A program made the translations under genes and the position numbers. This document shows, piece after piece, positions 1 to 6,660 of a stretch of DNA of 64,000 nucleotides (positions are counted from its first letter, which is position 1; each line of letters starts with the position of its first letter). The stretch is taken from positions 1-64,000 of the forward strand of contig JBBKVO010000027.1 of NCBI GenBank assembly GCA_037968475.1, written 5' to 3'. Below the pieces are notes generated by a model that was not told where the DNA came from, searched no databases, and worked only from the letters and a program-made list of their open reading frames with translations. This DNA comes from SB11 sp037968475 (GTDB taxonomy: Bacteria > Bacteroidota > Bacteroidia > UBA8524).

Positions 1-18
1 GTTTTTTTGATGGGGATG

Positions 19-26
19 CAAAGGTA
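19..26 (-). promoter_or_regulatory. Bacteroidota -7 box facing left out of the window
   Basis: On the minus strand this reads TACCTTTG, a full match to the TAnnTTTG -7 consensus of Bacteroidota. It points to a gene beginning beyond base 1. Bases 1-180 hold no convincing gene on either strand. Confidence 0.45.
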
Positions 27-114
27 AGTATCTTTTTAATACTCGCAAGAAATATTTAATTTCTTTTCTTACTTCTACCTCCTTCTCCTCTCAACTATTT
101 ACCAGAACGGGGTG

Positions 115-122
115 CAAAGGTA
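115..122 (-). promoter_or_regulatory. Second -7 box facing left
   Basis: The minus strand reads TACCTTTGCACC, the same extended box seen before several genes of this window. With the box at 19-26 it suggests two tandem promoters, or one promoter and a decayed copy, for a gene left of the window. Confidence 0.4.
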
Positions 123-202
123 TCTTTTTTTCCTACTCTGCAAATACTTAAATTAACTTTTGGGTAACTTTATAGGTTAACTACTGATTATCAGTAGGCA
201 TA

Positions 203-240
203 ATAATAGAAAAGCCTGCAAATGCAGGCTTTTCTATTAT
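203..240 (-). terminator. Terminator hairpin after yebC
   Basis: A perfect inverted repeat with 18-base arms and a 2-base AA loop; the inner stem is AAAAGCCTGCA/TGCAGGCTTTT. It lies 24 bases after the yebC stop codon. A second short palindrome, CTACTGATTATCAGTAG, lies beside it at 181-197. Confidence 0.75.
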
Positions 241-263
241 ACTATATATAGTATGTATGGTAT

Positions 264-977
264 TTACTCGTTGGCCATGTTATGAAATACGTTTTGTACA
301 TCGTCATCTTCTTCTATCTTTTCCAACATCTTCTCAATGGTTTCTCTTTCTTCGGGGCTAACATCGGCATAGCTGGTGGGTAGCCTTTGCAACTCTGAGT
401 TTATTATGGTTATACCTCTTTCTTCAAGTGCGTGTTGCATTTTGCCAAAATCGGTAAAGGGGGTAGTGATTATCATTTCGGTGCCATCGGCTTCTATCTC
501 TTCTAATCCAAAGTCTATTAACTCAAACTCTAGCTCTTCTATATCTTGCCCTTCGCTGCTAATGGTAAATATACCTACACGATCGAACATAAACTCTAGC
601 GAACCCATTTTGCCTAGTTCGCCACCGCCTCGATTAAAGTATGAGCGTATGTTGGCTACTGTGCGTGTAGTGTTATCGGTGGCACATTCTATTAATATAC
701 CTACGCCTTTGGGGCCATAACCTTCGTATACTATTTCTTCAAAGTCTTTTTCGCTTTTATCGCTTGCCCTTTTTATTGCACCTTCTATACGGTCTTTGGG
801 CATATTAACGCCTTTTGCGTTTTGGATGATAACGCGCAAACGTGAGTTATTCTCAGGGTCGGGGCCGCCCGCTTTAACGGCCATGGAGATTTCTTTACCA
901 AATTTTGTAAACGCTTTAGACATTTGGTCCCAGCGTTTCATCTTTCTTCCTTTTCTAAATTCAAATGCTCTGCCCAT
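264..977 (-). CDS. yebC: YebC/PmpR (TACO1-type) DNA-binding/translation-linked regulator
   Basis: Full-length 237-residue YebC/PmpR family protein. The start MGRAFEFRKGRKMKRW is the form typical of Bacteroidota. It is followed by the helical N-terminal domain (KAFTKFGKEISMAVK), the conserved NxRLRxxIxxAKxxNMPKDxIExAIKRA block, and the YEGYGPxGVxxxxE motif. Family members are described as transcriptional regulators; recent work also ties some to translation of proline-rich stretches. The role here is inferred from the family only. A near-consensus -7 box (TATTTTG, minus strand, 999-1005) sits about 22 bases before the start. The gene appears monocistronic and ends in a strong hairpin. Confidence 0.95.
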   Translation of the reverse strand: MGRAFEFRKGRKMKRWDQMSKAFTKFGKEISMAVKAGGPDPENNSRLRVIIQNAKGVNMPKDRIEGAIKRASDKSEKDFEEIVYEGYGPKGVGILIECATDNTTRTVANIRSYFNRGGGELGKMGSLEFMFDRVGIFTISSEGQDIEELEFELIDFGLEEIEADGTEMIITTPFTDFGKMQHALEERGITIINSELQRLPTSYADVSPEERETIEKMLEKIEEDDDVQNVFHNMANE

Positions 978-1048
978 AGTAATGTTCTATATCGGGTGCA
1001 AAATAAATAAAAATAGAGTGCAAACGCATTGCTAATCAACAGCAATGC

Positions 1049-2308
1049 TTAGGTTTTTTGTTTTTTCTTTTTGGCTGAGGGGAAAAGTACATTATTAAGT
1101 ATAAGCCTATACCCTGGTGAATTTGGGTGAAGAGAAAGGTCGGTAGGCGGCTCACCTACTATGTGTTGATAGTCTTCGGGGTCGTGCCCGCCATAAAAAG
1201 TCCACGTACCGTTGCCTGCTGTGCCGTGTATATAACGTGCTTCGTTTAGCGATGGATTTTCACCCATTACTAATACACTGCTTTTTACATAGCGTTTGTT
1301 GTAAGCGGTGGTTTGCCCCATAAACCCTTGAATAATTTTTGTGTGATTTTGGCAAAGCATGGTGGGTACTAAATCCGTCTTTGCTGAAAAATCGAAAAGT
1401 AAAAAAACATCTTCTTCTTCGCTAACGCCACGTAGCTGTGGATTTACATCTATGGTAGAGTACTCATATACATAAGGATTCATTTCTAGCTGAAAGTCTT
1501 TAAAGGCAAAGGTGTTGTTATAATTTAGCTTTTGGTTGGCGTTATAATCGGCAGGATCGCCATCAAACATACTTTCGCATATATCTACACCATCGGCTGC
1601 AAGGGCTATATCATAGGTATCGGTAGCACTACACATGGCAAAAAGAAAACCGCCGCCCATTGTAAAATCGCGTATCTTTTTGGTAACGGCTAATTTTAGT
1701 TGGCTTACGGTAGCAAAACCATGTTTGGCAGCCATGTCTTCGGCTTCTTTTACTTGTTCCTGATACCAAGGGGCGTAACGAAAGCTGCTGTAAAATTTAC
1801 CGTATTGGCCTGTAAAGTCTTCGTGGTGAAGGTGCAACCAATCGTAAGTGGGTAGCTTGCCGTCAAGTACTTCATCATCAAAAATAATATCGTAAGGTAT
1901 TTCGGCATAGGTAAGCACCATGGTTACGGCATCATCCCACGGTTGTTTACTTTTGGGCGAATACACAGCCATTTTTGGGGCTTTCAGCAACTTTACCGTT
2001 TCCATATTGGCTTCGGGGTTGGCTATTTCAGCTAATATGCCGTTGTATTTTGCATCGGTAATTACTTCGTAGCTTACTCCACGTATGCGGCACTCTTTTT
2101 CAAATTTTTCTTGATAGGGGAATGCAAAGCTGCCGTCGCGGTAGTTTAGCAACCAGTCGGCCTCTATATCAAAGGTTAATACCCAATAGCAAATGCCATA
2201 GGCTTTTAGGTGGTCTTTTTGGTTTTCGTCCATTGGCACCAGTATATGCGTGCCTTTGGCTGTAAAAACACCTGCGAAAAATATAAATGCTATTAAAATA
2301 TACTTCAT
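1049..2308 (-). CDS. Exported conserved Bacteroidota protein (often labelled asparagine synthetase B)
   Basis: 419 residues with an N-terminal signal peptide (about 1-19, ending near TAKGTH) and a lysine-rich C-terminus. The sequence resembles a Bacteroidota-restricted family (ILVPMDxxQKxHLKAYG near the start, WLLNYRxGSF near residue 55) that databases often call asparagine synthetase B. I see neither an N-terminal Cys nucleophile nor a PP-loop SGGxDS motif, so that name is not supported. HLHHEDFTGQYGKF and GGGFLFAMCSATD are family-like blocks and suggest a glutamine-amidotransferase-like fold, which is inference. Its start overlaps the crcB stop by four bases (ATGA), so the two are co-transcribed. 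The actual substrate is unknown. Confidence 0.7.
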   Translation of the reverse strand: MKYILIAFIFFAGVFTAKGTHILVPMDENQKDHLKAYGICYWVLTFDIEADWLLNYRDGSFAFPYQEKFEKECRIRGVSYEVITDAKYNGILAEIANPEANMETVKLLKAPKMAVYSPKSKQPWDDAVTMVLTYAEIPYDIIFDDEVLDGKLPTYDWLHLHHEDFTGQYGKFYSSFRYAPWYQEQVKEAEDMAAKHGFATVSQLKLAVTKKIRDFTMGGGFLFAMCSATDTYDIALAADGVDICESMFDGDPADYNANQKLNYNNTFAFKDFQLEMNPYVYEYSTIDVNPQLRGVSEEEDVFLLFDFSAKTDLVPTMLCQNHTKIIQGFMGQTTAYNKRYVKSSVLVMGENPSLNEARYIHGTAGNGTWTFYGGHDPEDYQHIVGEPPTDLSLHPNSPGYRLILNNVLFPSAKKKKQKT

Positions 2309-2676
2309 AGTAGTTGTGATAGTTTATACCCCGTGAATACCAAAAGTAAACCCGCAATATTTGTACCTAATACATAGTAAACGGCCAATAGTAGTTGCTT
2401 ATTTTGGAAAAGTTGTATTGTTTCCCAACCAAAGCTGGAAAAGGTGGTGAAGCCACCCAAAAAACCAATCACAAGTAGGGGTAAATATTGCCTGCCTATT
2501 TGGTTGTTGGCCACTAAGCCCATTACTATACCTATAAGCAGACAACCTGCAAGGTTGGCGGCAAACGTATTCCACGGAAAACGCATACCGTTGCTATGTG
2601 GCAGTAGTAGGGCAACCCCGTAGCGCGAAAGTGCACCCAGCGCACCACCAAGAAGTACTTGTAATATAACGGGCAT
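2305..2676 (-). CDS. crcB: CrcB/Fluc fluoride ion channel
   Basis: 123 residues with four predicted membrane helices. Family signatures are present: GGALGALSRYG in helix 1, NTFAANLAGCLLIG in helix 2, and GFLGGFTTFSSFGWE in helix 3, with the FTTFS phenylalanine track that lines the pore. Fluc channels work as dual-topology dimers exporting fluoride across the inner membrane. A single gene in this window would form a homodimer. Fluoride riboswitches often precede crcB, but I could not identify one in the short gap to the divergent tatC. It overlaps the downstream exported-protein gene by four bases. Confidence 0.93.
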   Translation of the reverse strand: MPVILQVLLGGALGALSRYGVALLLPHSNGMRFPWNTFAANLAGCLLIGIVMGLVANNQIGRQYLPLLVIGFLGGFTTFSSFGWETIQLFQNKQLLLAVYYVLGTNIAGLLLVFTGYKLSQLL

Positions 2677-2720
2677 TTTTCAATATTACACAATGCTACT
2701 GTGGGCTGCAATTATTTCTT

Positions 2721-2728
2721 TAATTTCG
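2721..2728 (+). promoter_or_regulatory. Candidate -7 box of tatC
   Basis: TAATTTCG matches TAnnTTTG with one change (TTCG for TTTG). The same variant precedes the gene ending at 62509. It lies 21 bases before the ATG at 2750, so the earlier in-frame ATG at 2693 lies upstream of the promoter and is unlikely to be used. Confidence 0.4.
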
Positions 2729-2749
2729 CGCACTCATTCAGAAGATATA

Positions 2750-3589
2750 ATGGCACTTGACCAAGATTTTGACAATACCCCCGAACCCAAAGAAATGACT
2801 TTTTTTGAACACGTGGATGAACTGCGCAAATACCTTTTGCGTGCTTTGGCGGGCGTTGGGGTTGTTACCATTTTGGCCTTAGTATTTAAAGACATTGTTT
2901 TTAGGGGGGTAATATTTGCTCCTACCCGTTTAGATTTTTGGACTTACCTACGTATGTGTGATTTATCGCACTGGATTAATAATGATGACAGTTTGTGTAT
3001 TACTACTATAAACTACACGTTATTTAGCCCTTCGGTTACTGCACAGTTTACCCAATACTTTATGGTATCGTTTATTGTGGGTATAGTAGTAGCCTTCCCT
3101 TGGATATTGTTTCAGTTTTGGCTGTTTCTAAAACCAGCCCTTAATATCAAAGAAGCAGGCTATGCAAAAAGTTTGGTAACCTACGGCTCGCTATTGTTTT
3201 TTGTAGGGGTATCGTTTGGTTATTTTTTCCTCACCCCTATTTCACTTAACTTTATGGGTGGGTTTACTTTGATGGAAGAAATACCCAACCAGTTTACGGT
3301 AGAATCGTACATTGGTTTTGTTACTATGCTAACATTGGCCACAGGTATGATTTTTGAGCTACCTATTATAATATACTTTTTAGCTAAAATTGGTTTGGTA
3401 ACGGCTGCATTTTTGCGCAAGTACCGCCGCTATGCCATACTTATAATAGTAATTTTAGCGGCTATCGTTACACCTCCCGATGTATCAAGCCAAGTATTAA
3501 TGACTATACCTTTGGCTATTTTGTATGAAGTAGGTATTGTGATAGCTAAAAGAGTAGAGAAAAGAAAAGAGAAAGAGGCTATAGTATAA
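2750..3589 (+). CDS. tatC: Sec-independent translocase subunit TatC
   Basis: Integral membrane receptor of the twin-arginine pathway, which exports folded proteins across the inner membrane. The product from this start is 279 residues with six hydrophobic segments. It has the N-terminal MTFFEHVDELRKYLLR block, whose Glu is the conserved signal-binding residue of TatC, and the WILFQFWLFLKPAL motif. The loop between helices 1 and 2 is longer than in Escherichia coli TatC. The ATG at 2750 was chosen over 2693 because the latter adds an unrelated stretch and precedes the likely promoter. No tatA/B is seen in this window. The stop codon overlaps the next ATG by one base (TAATG). Confidence 0.93.
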   Translation: MALDQDFDNTPEPKEMTFFEHVDELRKYLLRALAGVGVVTILALVFKDIVFRGVIFAPTRLDFWTYLRMCDLSHWINNDDSLCITTINYTLFSPSVTAQFTQYFMVSFIVGIVVAFPWILFQFWLFLKPALNIKEAGYAKSLVTYGSLLFFVGVSFGYFFLTPISLNFMGGFTLMEEIPNQFTVESYIGFVTMLTLATGMIFELPIIIYFLAKIGLVTAAFLRKYRRYAILIIVILAAIVTPPDVSSQVLMTIPLAILYEVGIVIAKRVEKRKEKEAIV

Positions 3590-4320
3590 TGAAACTTTTA
3601 GTCTTAATAATTACAGTACTTTCTTTTATCGGAGTCCAAGCGCAAAGCAATAAATATGTAAATGATAGTTTAGCATTTGGCGCGCAAGTGGTTATAGCCA
3701 ACCAAATACCTACAGAATTGAAATATGAGAATGAAATAAAATTTGCTTTAAAATGGATTGATAAGAAAGGAGAGAATTATTTTATTGCAACTATAGGCGA
3801 GGATAAAACACCATACGCAAAAAAGGGTACGCTAATACGAAATATTTATTTATATACTATAAATCCATTCTTTAAAACGGATAAAGTTTGGGATAATCAG
3901 GAGACCGCTTGGTGCATAAACGGTGCTGTTTTAGACTTTATTACAAATTCAGTTTATGTAACTGATTTAGATAACGATAGTATTGCCGAAGTTACTTTTG
4001 TGTTATCTTCCTACTGCGAAAAAGACACTTTACCAATTACTCAACCAAATCTAACTCTTTCTATTATCGAATATAAAGATGTGCATATAATTGGAGGCTT
4101 TAGTTTGCTAGACGGGAACAAAAACCTAACTCTTGAAAATATTTGTTGCTATCAGGATTTTAATATAGGTCATGGTGGACTTGGTTCTGTTCATCCAACA
4201 GTAGCTAAAAAAGCTCAAGGTATGTTTAACAAACTACCATTTAGAATGCCAAGAGATTTTAATTACCATGTAAAAAAAGCATGGCTCAATGCGGTAAAAA
4301 GTGAATTTGAAGAACGTTAA
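3589..4320 (+). CDS. Exported protein of unknown function
   Basis: 243 residues with a clear signal peptide (MKLLVLIITVLSFIGVQAQ, cleavage after AQ). The mid region has a Ca-binding/FG-GAP-like DLDNDSIAEVTF motif (about residue 125) followed by SSYCEKD. This resembles Bacteroidota proteins labelled M949_RS01915 family surface polysaccharide biosynthesis protein, but the match rests on one motif and is weak. The gene shares the TAATG junction with tatC and sits just before rpiB, so it is probably translated with them. Codon usage is more AT-rich than in tatC. No enzymatic residues are recognised. Confidence 0.75.
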   Translation: MKLLVLIITVLSFIGVQAQSNKYVNDSLAFGAQVVIANQIPTELKYENEIKFALKWIDKKGENYFIATIGEDKTPYAKKGTLIRNIYLYTINPFFKTDKVWDNQETAWCINGAVLDFITNSVYVTDLDNDSIAEVTFVLSSYCEKDTLPITQPNLTLSIIEYKDVHIIGGFSLLDGNKNLTLENICCYQDFNIGHGGLGSVHPTVAKKAQGMFNKLPFRMPRDFNYHVKKAWLNAVKSEFEER

Positions 4321-4340
4321 AAAACTAATAAAAACATAAA

Positions 4341-4769
4341 ATGAAAATAGCCATAGGCAACGACCACGCAGGAACCGAATTGAAATTTAAACTTATAGCC
4401 CGCCTTGAAGAGTTGGGGCACACCGTTCAAAATTTTGGTACTGATACTTTGGATTCTGTAGACTATCCTGATTTTGTACATCCATTAGCAAAATCGGTAG
4501 TGGCAAAAGAAACCGAACTGGGTATTTTGGTTTGCGGCAGCGGTAATGGCGTTTGTATGACAGCGAATAAACACCAAGAAATTCGTGCAGCACTTTGCTG
4601 GACACCTGAGTTAGGCTCGTTAGCGCGCCAACATAATAATGCCAATGTATTGTGTTTGCCTTCACGTTTTATAAGCGAAGAAACTGCCTTTGCCATTGTT
4701 GATGCGTTTTTAACCGCCCAGTTTGAAGGTGGACGCCACCAAAACAGGGTGAACAAAATTGCTTGCTAA
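4341..4769 (+). CDS. rpiB: Ribose-5-phosphate isomerase B
   Basis: 142 residues, the usual RpiB/LacAB length. It interconverts ribose-5-phosphate and ribulose-5-phosphate in the pentose phosphate pathway. The GNDHAGxxLK start (Asp8, His9), the catalytic base Cys65 in VCGSGNG, and the RQHNNANV segment with its conserved His and Asn are all present. The cytosolic enzyme is homodimeric. The gene lies 20 bases after the exported-protein gene, without an obvious promoter of its own. Confidence 0.96.
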   Translation: MKIAIGNDHAGTELKFKLIARLEELGHTVQNFGTDTLDSVDYPDFVHPLAKSVVAKETELGILVCGSGNGVCMTANKHQEIRAALCWTPELGSLARQHNNANVLCLPSRFISEETAFAIVDAFLTAQFEGGRHQNRVNKIAC

Positions 4770-4803
4770 GTAATCTCTAATTTCAAATTTGAAATTTCTA
4801 ATT

Positions 4804-5649
4804 ATGAAAATCAAAAAAGTAGCCATTATAGGCGCAGGTACAATGGGGGCAGGCATAGCACAAGTATGCGCCCAAAGTGGTTTTGAAACTTTATTGTACG
4901 ATATAAACCCCGAAATGCTAACCAAAGCACAAGCGGGAGTGAACAAAAATCTTGATGGTGCGATAGCTCGCGGTAAGATGACTGAGGCTGAAAAAGCCGA
5001 AACTCTTGCTAAACTTACTTTTACTGAAAGTTTTGAGGCACTGCAAGCCGATTTGATATTAGAGGCTATTGTTGAACGTTTGGATGTGAAGGTGGGTTTG
5101 TTTGAAAAACTGGCCGCCCAAAACTCGAACGAGACATTGTTGGCCACCAATACATCAACCATACCTATTACGCAAATAGCAGCAAAAATTGCTAACCCAG
5201 AGCGTGTGGTAGGTATACACTTTTTTAATCCTGCCCATATAATGAAACTGGTAGAGGTAATTGCAGGTGCACAAACCAGTGATGAGGTTGCCGCAACGGC
5301 AAAAGCCTTTGTACAAAGTGTAGGCAAAACCACAATTATGGCTAAAGATGCCCCTGGTTTTATAGTAAACCGTGTGGCACGTCATTTTTATGTTGAAGGT
5401 TTAAAGGTTGCCGAAGAAAATGTGGCCGATTTTGAAACTATTGATGCTTTGATAGAAAGCTGTGGTTTTAAAATGGGGCCTTTTAGGTTGATGGACTTAA
5501 TAGGGGTAGATACCAATTTTTCGGTAACATCATCTATGTATCAACTGTTTTATAACGACCCAAAGTTTCGCCCCAGCCGTATACAACAACAAAAAGTTGA
5601 TGCAGGTCATCACGGCCGCAAAACAGGTAAAGGGTTTTATAGTTATTAA
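4804..5649 (+). CDS. 3-hydroxyacyl-CoA (3-hydroxybutyryl-CoA) dehydrogenase
   Basis: From the ATG at 4804 the protein is 281 residues, the standard short HBD/PaaH length. It has an N-terminal Rossmann fold with GAGTMGAG for NAD(P), and ATNTSTIPI followed by VGIHFFNPAHIMKLVEV. The His of the latter is the catalytic base and the downstream Glu its partner. The C-terminal 3HCDH domain has PGFIVNRV and GPFRLMDLIGVD. It oxidises 3-hydroxyacyl-CoA or works in reverse in acetoacetyl-CoA reduction. The five-residue earlier start at 4789 lacks family support. An 18-bp palindrome AATTTCAAATTTGAAATT lies at 4779-4796 between it and rpiB. A catalytically degenerate paralogue is at 22801-23460. Confidence 0.94.
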   Translation: MKIKKVAIIGAGTMGAGIAQVCAQSGFETLLYDINPEMLTKAQAGVNKNLDGAIARGKMTEAEKAETLAKLTFTESFEALQADLILEAIVERLDVKVGLFEKLAAQNSNETLLATNTSTIPITQIAAKIANPERVVGIHFFNPAHIMKLVEVIAGAQTSDEVAATAKAFVQSVGKTTIMAKDAPGFIVNRVARHFYVEGLKVAEENVADFETIDALIESCGFKMGPFRLMDLIGVDTNFSVTSSMYQLFYNDPKFRPSRIQQQKVDAGHHGRKTGKGFYSY

Positions 5650-5687
5650 TCCAACGCGTTATTGCTAGGTCTTCCTAATCAATTTTT

Positions 5688-5745
5688 TAGAACCCATACA
5701 AAAAGATTGCTTCACCTGCCTAAGAAGTCGAGTTCGTAATGACGG
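5688..5745 (-). repeat. Degraded REP-like repeat
   Basis: Read on the minus strand this begins CCCGTCATTACGAACTCGACTTC and contains GGTGAAGCAATCTTTTT. It resembles the widespread CGTCATTGCGAG...GAAGCAATCT intergenic repeat of Bacteroidota and other bacteria. It is a single diverged copy between the dehydrogenase and the Rieske-like gene. Confidence 0.4.
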
Positions 5746-5789
5746 GTTAGCGCAACACAATAGCAAAATCAATCGTTTATATAAGTGGT

Positions 5790-6272
5790 ATGAAAAAGTT
5801 TACAACGTATATACTTACAGGAATATTGGCAGTATCATTGGTATTTGTCCTTGCACGATGCAATAAAGATAACGGACAACAACAAAACGATGTGCCTAAT
5901 GTGCCCGTTAATATTACGGTGAATATGAATTTACCCGATTATTTACCCCTACAATCGCAAGGTGGATGGGCTTACCTAAACGGCGGGGTAAAAGGTATAG
6001 TATTATACCACCATTACGATGATACCTATTATGCACTTGAACGCAATTGCCCCTACCAACCGTTTGACGATTGTGCAACGGTAACGGTAGAACTAAACAG
6101 TGTTTTTTTACGTTGCGGAAAATATAAAAGCGATACTGATACTACTTGGATACCTTGTTGCAACTCGCATTACTCTTTAGAATCGGGTTTTCTTATCAGT
6201 GGCCCTTCACGCTATTCTTTAAAAAATTATAGAGTTAGCCGCAGTGGTAATGTATTGTACGTTACTAATTAA
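5790..6272 (+). CDS. Rieske-like lipoprotein with incomplete cluster ligands
   Basis: 160 residues with an N-terminal hydrophobic segment ending in VLARC (Cys24), probably a lipoprotein, though Arg before the Cys is unusual. The body follows the Rieske pattern of Bacteroidota proteins. A first loop has ERNCPYQPF, where a true Rieske site has Cys-x-His. A second loop has CCNSHYSLESG, which keeps Cys-x2-His. With Tyr in place of the first His, a normal 2Fe-2S centre is doubtful; several extra cysteines suggest disulfides instead. The stop codon TAA at 6270-6272 lies inside the left end of a MITE-like element, so the native C-terminus may have been altered. Confidence 0.7.
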   Translation: MKKFTTYILTGILAVSLVFVLARCNKDNGQQQNDVPNVPVNITVNMNLPDYLPLQSQGGWAYLNGGVKGIVLYHHYDDTYYALERNCPYQPFDDCATVTVELNSVFLRCGKYKSDTDTTWIPCCNSHYSLESGFLISGPSRYSLKNYRVSRSGNVLYVTN

Positions 6273-6638
6273 CGTGAGTTCGGTTTAAGCAAACACGCTT
6301 TTTACGGTTTAATACTGTTATTTTATCAATTAAAAGCTGGCGTGAGCATCCGCTCGTGCCGACAATAATAGAGCGTCCGCTCGGCACTGAAGTACTATTG
6401 GTTGTTTTTCTATCCCCTACCCCCTTCGCTTACGCGCTTATGTTTAGGCTCCACACTCCTTCGAGAGCATTAGGTCGACAGCACACAAGGGGACAATGAA
6501 GTGCAATATTTTTTTTGTAAAGATGTACAAAGTGATGGTGATGCTTTCATCTTTGCTCAGTAAACCTGAGTAAAGTATAAGGTTTACAAATTTGTTGCCT
6601 TTTGATTCTGTATTTTTCTCAACACAAATTCACGTTGA
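6269..6638. mobile_element. MITE-like element 1 (non-coding)
   Basis: Left end TTAACGTGAGTTCGG (6269-6283). The right end AATTCACGTTGA (6627-6638) is its near inverted complement. The same two ends bound the element at 42255-42451. No transposase gene lies inside. No clear target-site duplication is seen. The interior (about 370 bp) holds a GCTGGCGTGAGC repeat and otherwise nothing coding. The left end supplies the stop codon of the preceding gene. This covers the whole intergenic gap before the next gene. Confidence 0.55.
6336..6387 (+). repeat. GAGC/GCTC repeat, copy inside MITE-like element 1
   Basis: Reads GCTGGCGTGAGCATCCGCTC then GTGCCGACAATAATAGAGCG and ends in CCGCTCGGCAC. The minus strand of 47016-47066 and of 47319-47375 carries the same repeat (GCTGGTGCGAGCGTCTCGCTC, then GTACCGA and TAGAGCG). 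It can form two GC-rich hairpins. Confidence 0.55.
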
Positions 6639-6660
6639 TTAGACTATTTCTTAAAAAAGA

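Noticed and set aside
376..720. Plus-strand open frame across yebC
   Set aside because: Antisense shadow with poor composition (Ser-rich) and no homology; yebC is firmly identified on the other strand.
1049..2308. Naming the exported protein asparagine synthetase B
   Set aside because: No PP-loop SGGxDS and no N-terminal catalytic Cys; the protein has a signal peptide. The database label appears to be inherited.
2693..2749. Upstream ATG of tatC
   Set aside because: Adds a non-homologous stretch and would lie upstream of the likely promoter box at 2721.
4710..5333. 207-codon minus-strand frame opposite the 3-hydroxyacyl-CoA dehydrogenase
   Set aside because: Shadow frame; the plus-strand protein has all dehydrogenase motifs.
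6273..6660. tRNA or other small RNA in the gap
   Set aside because: No TTC-type loop, acceptor stem or CCA arrangement recognised; the hairpins belong to repeats.
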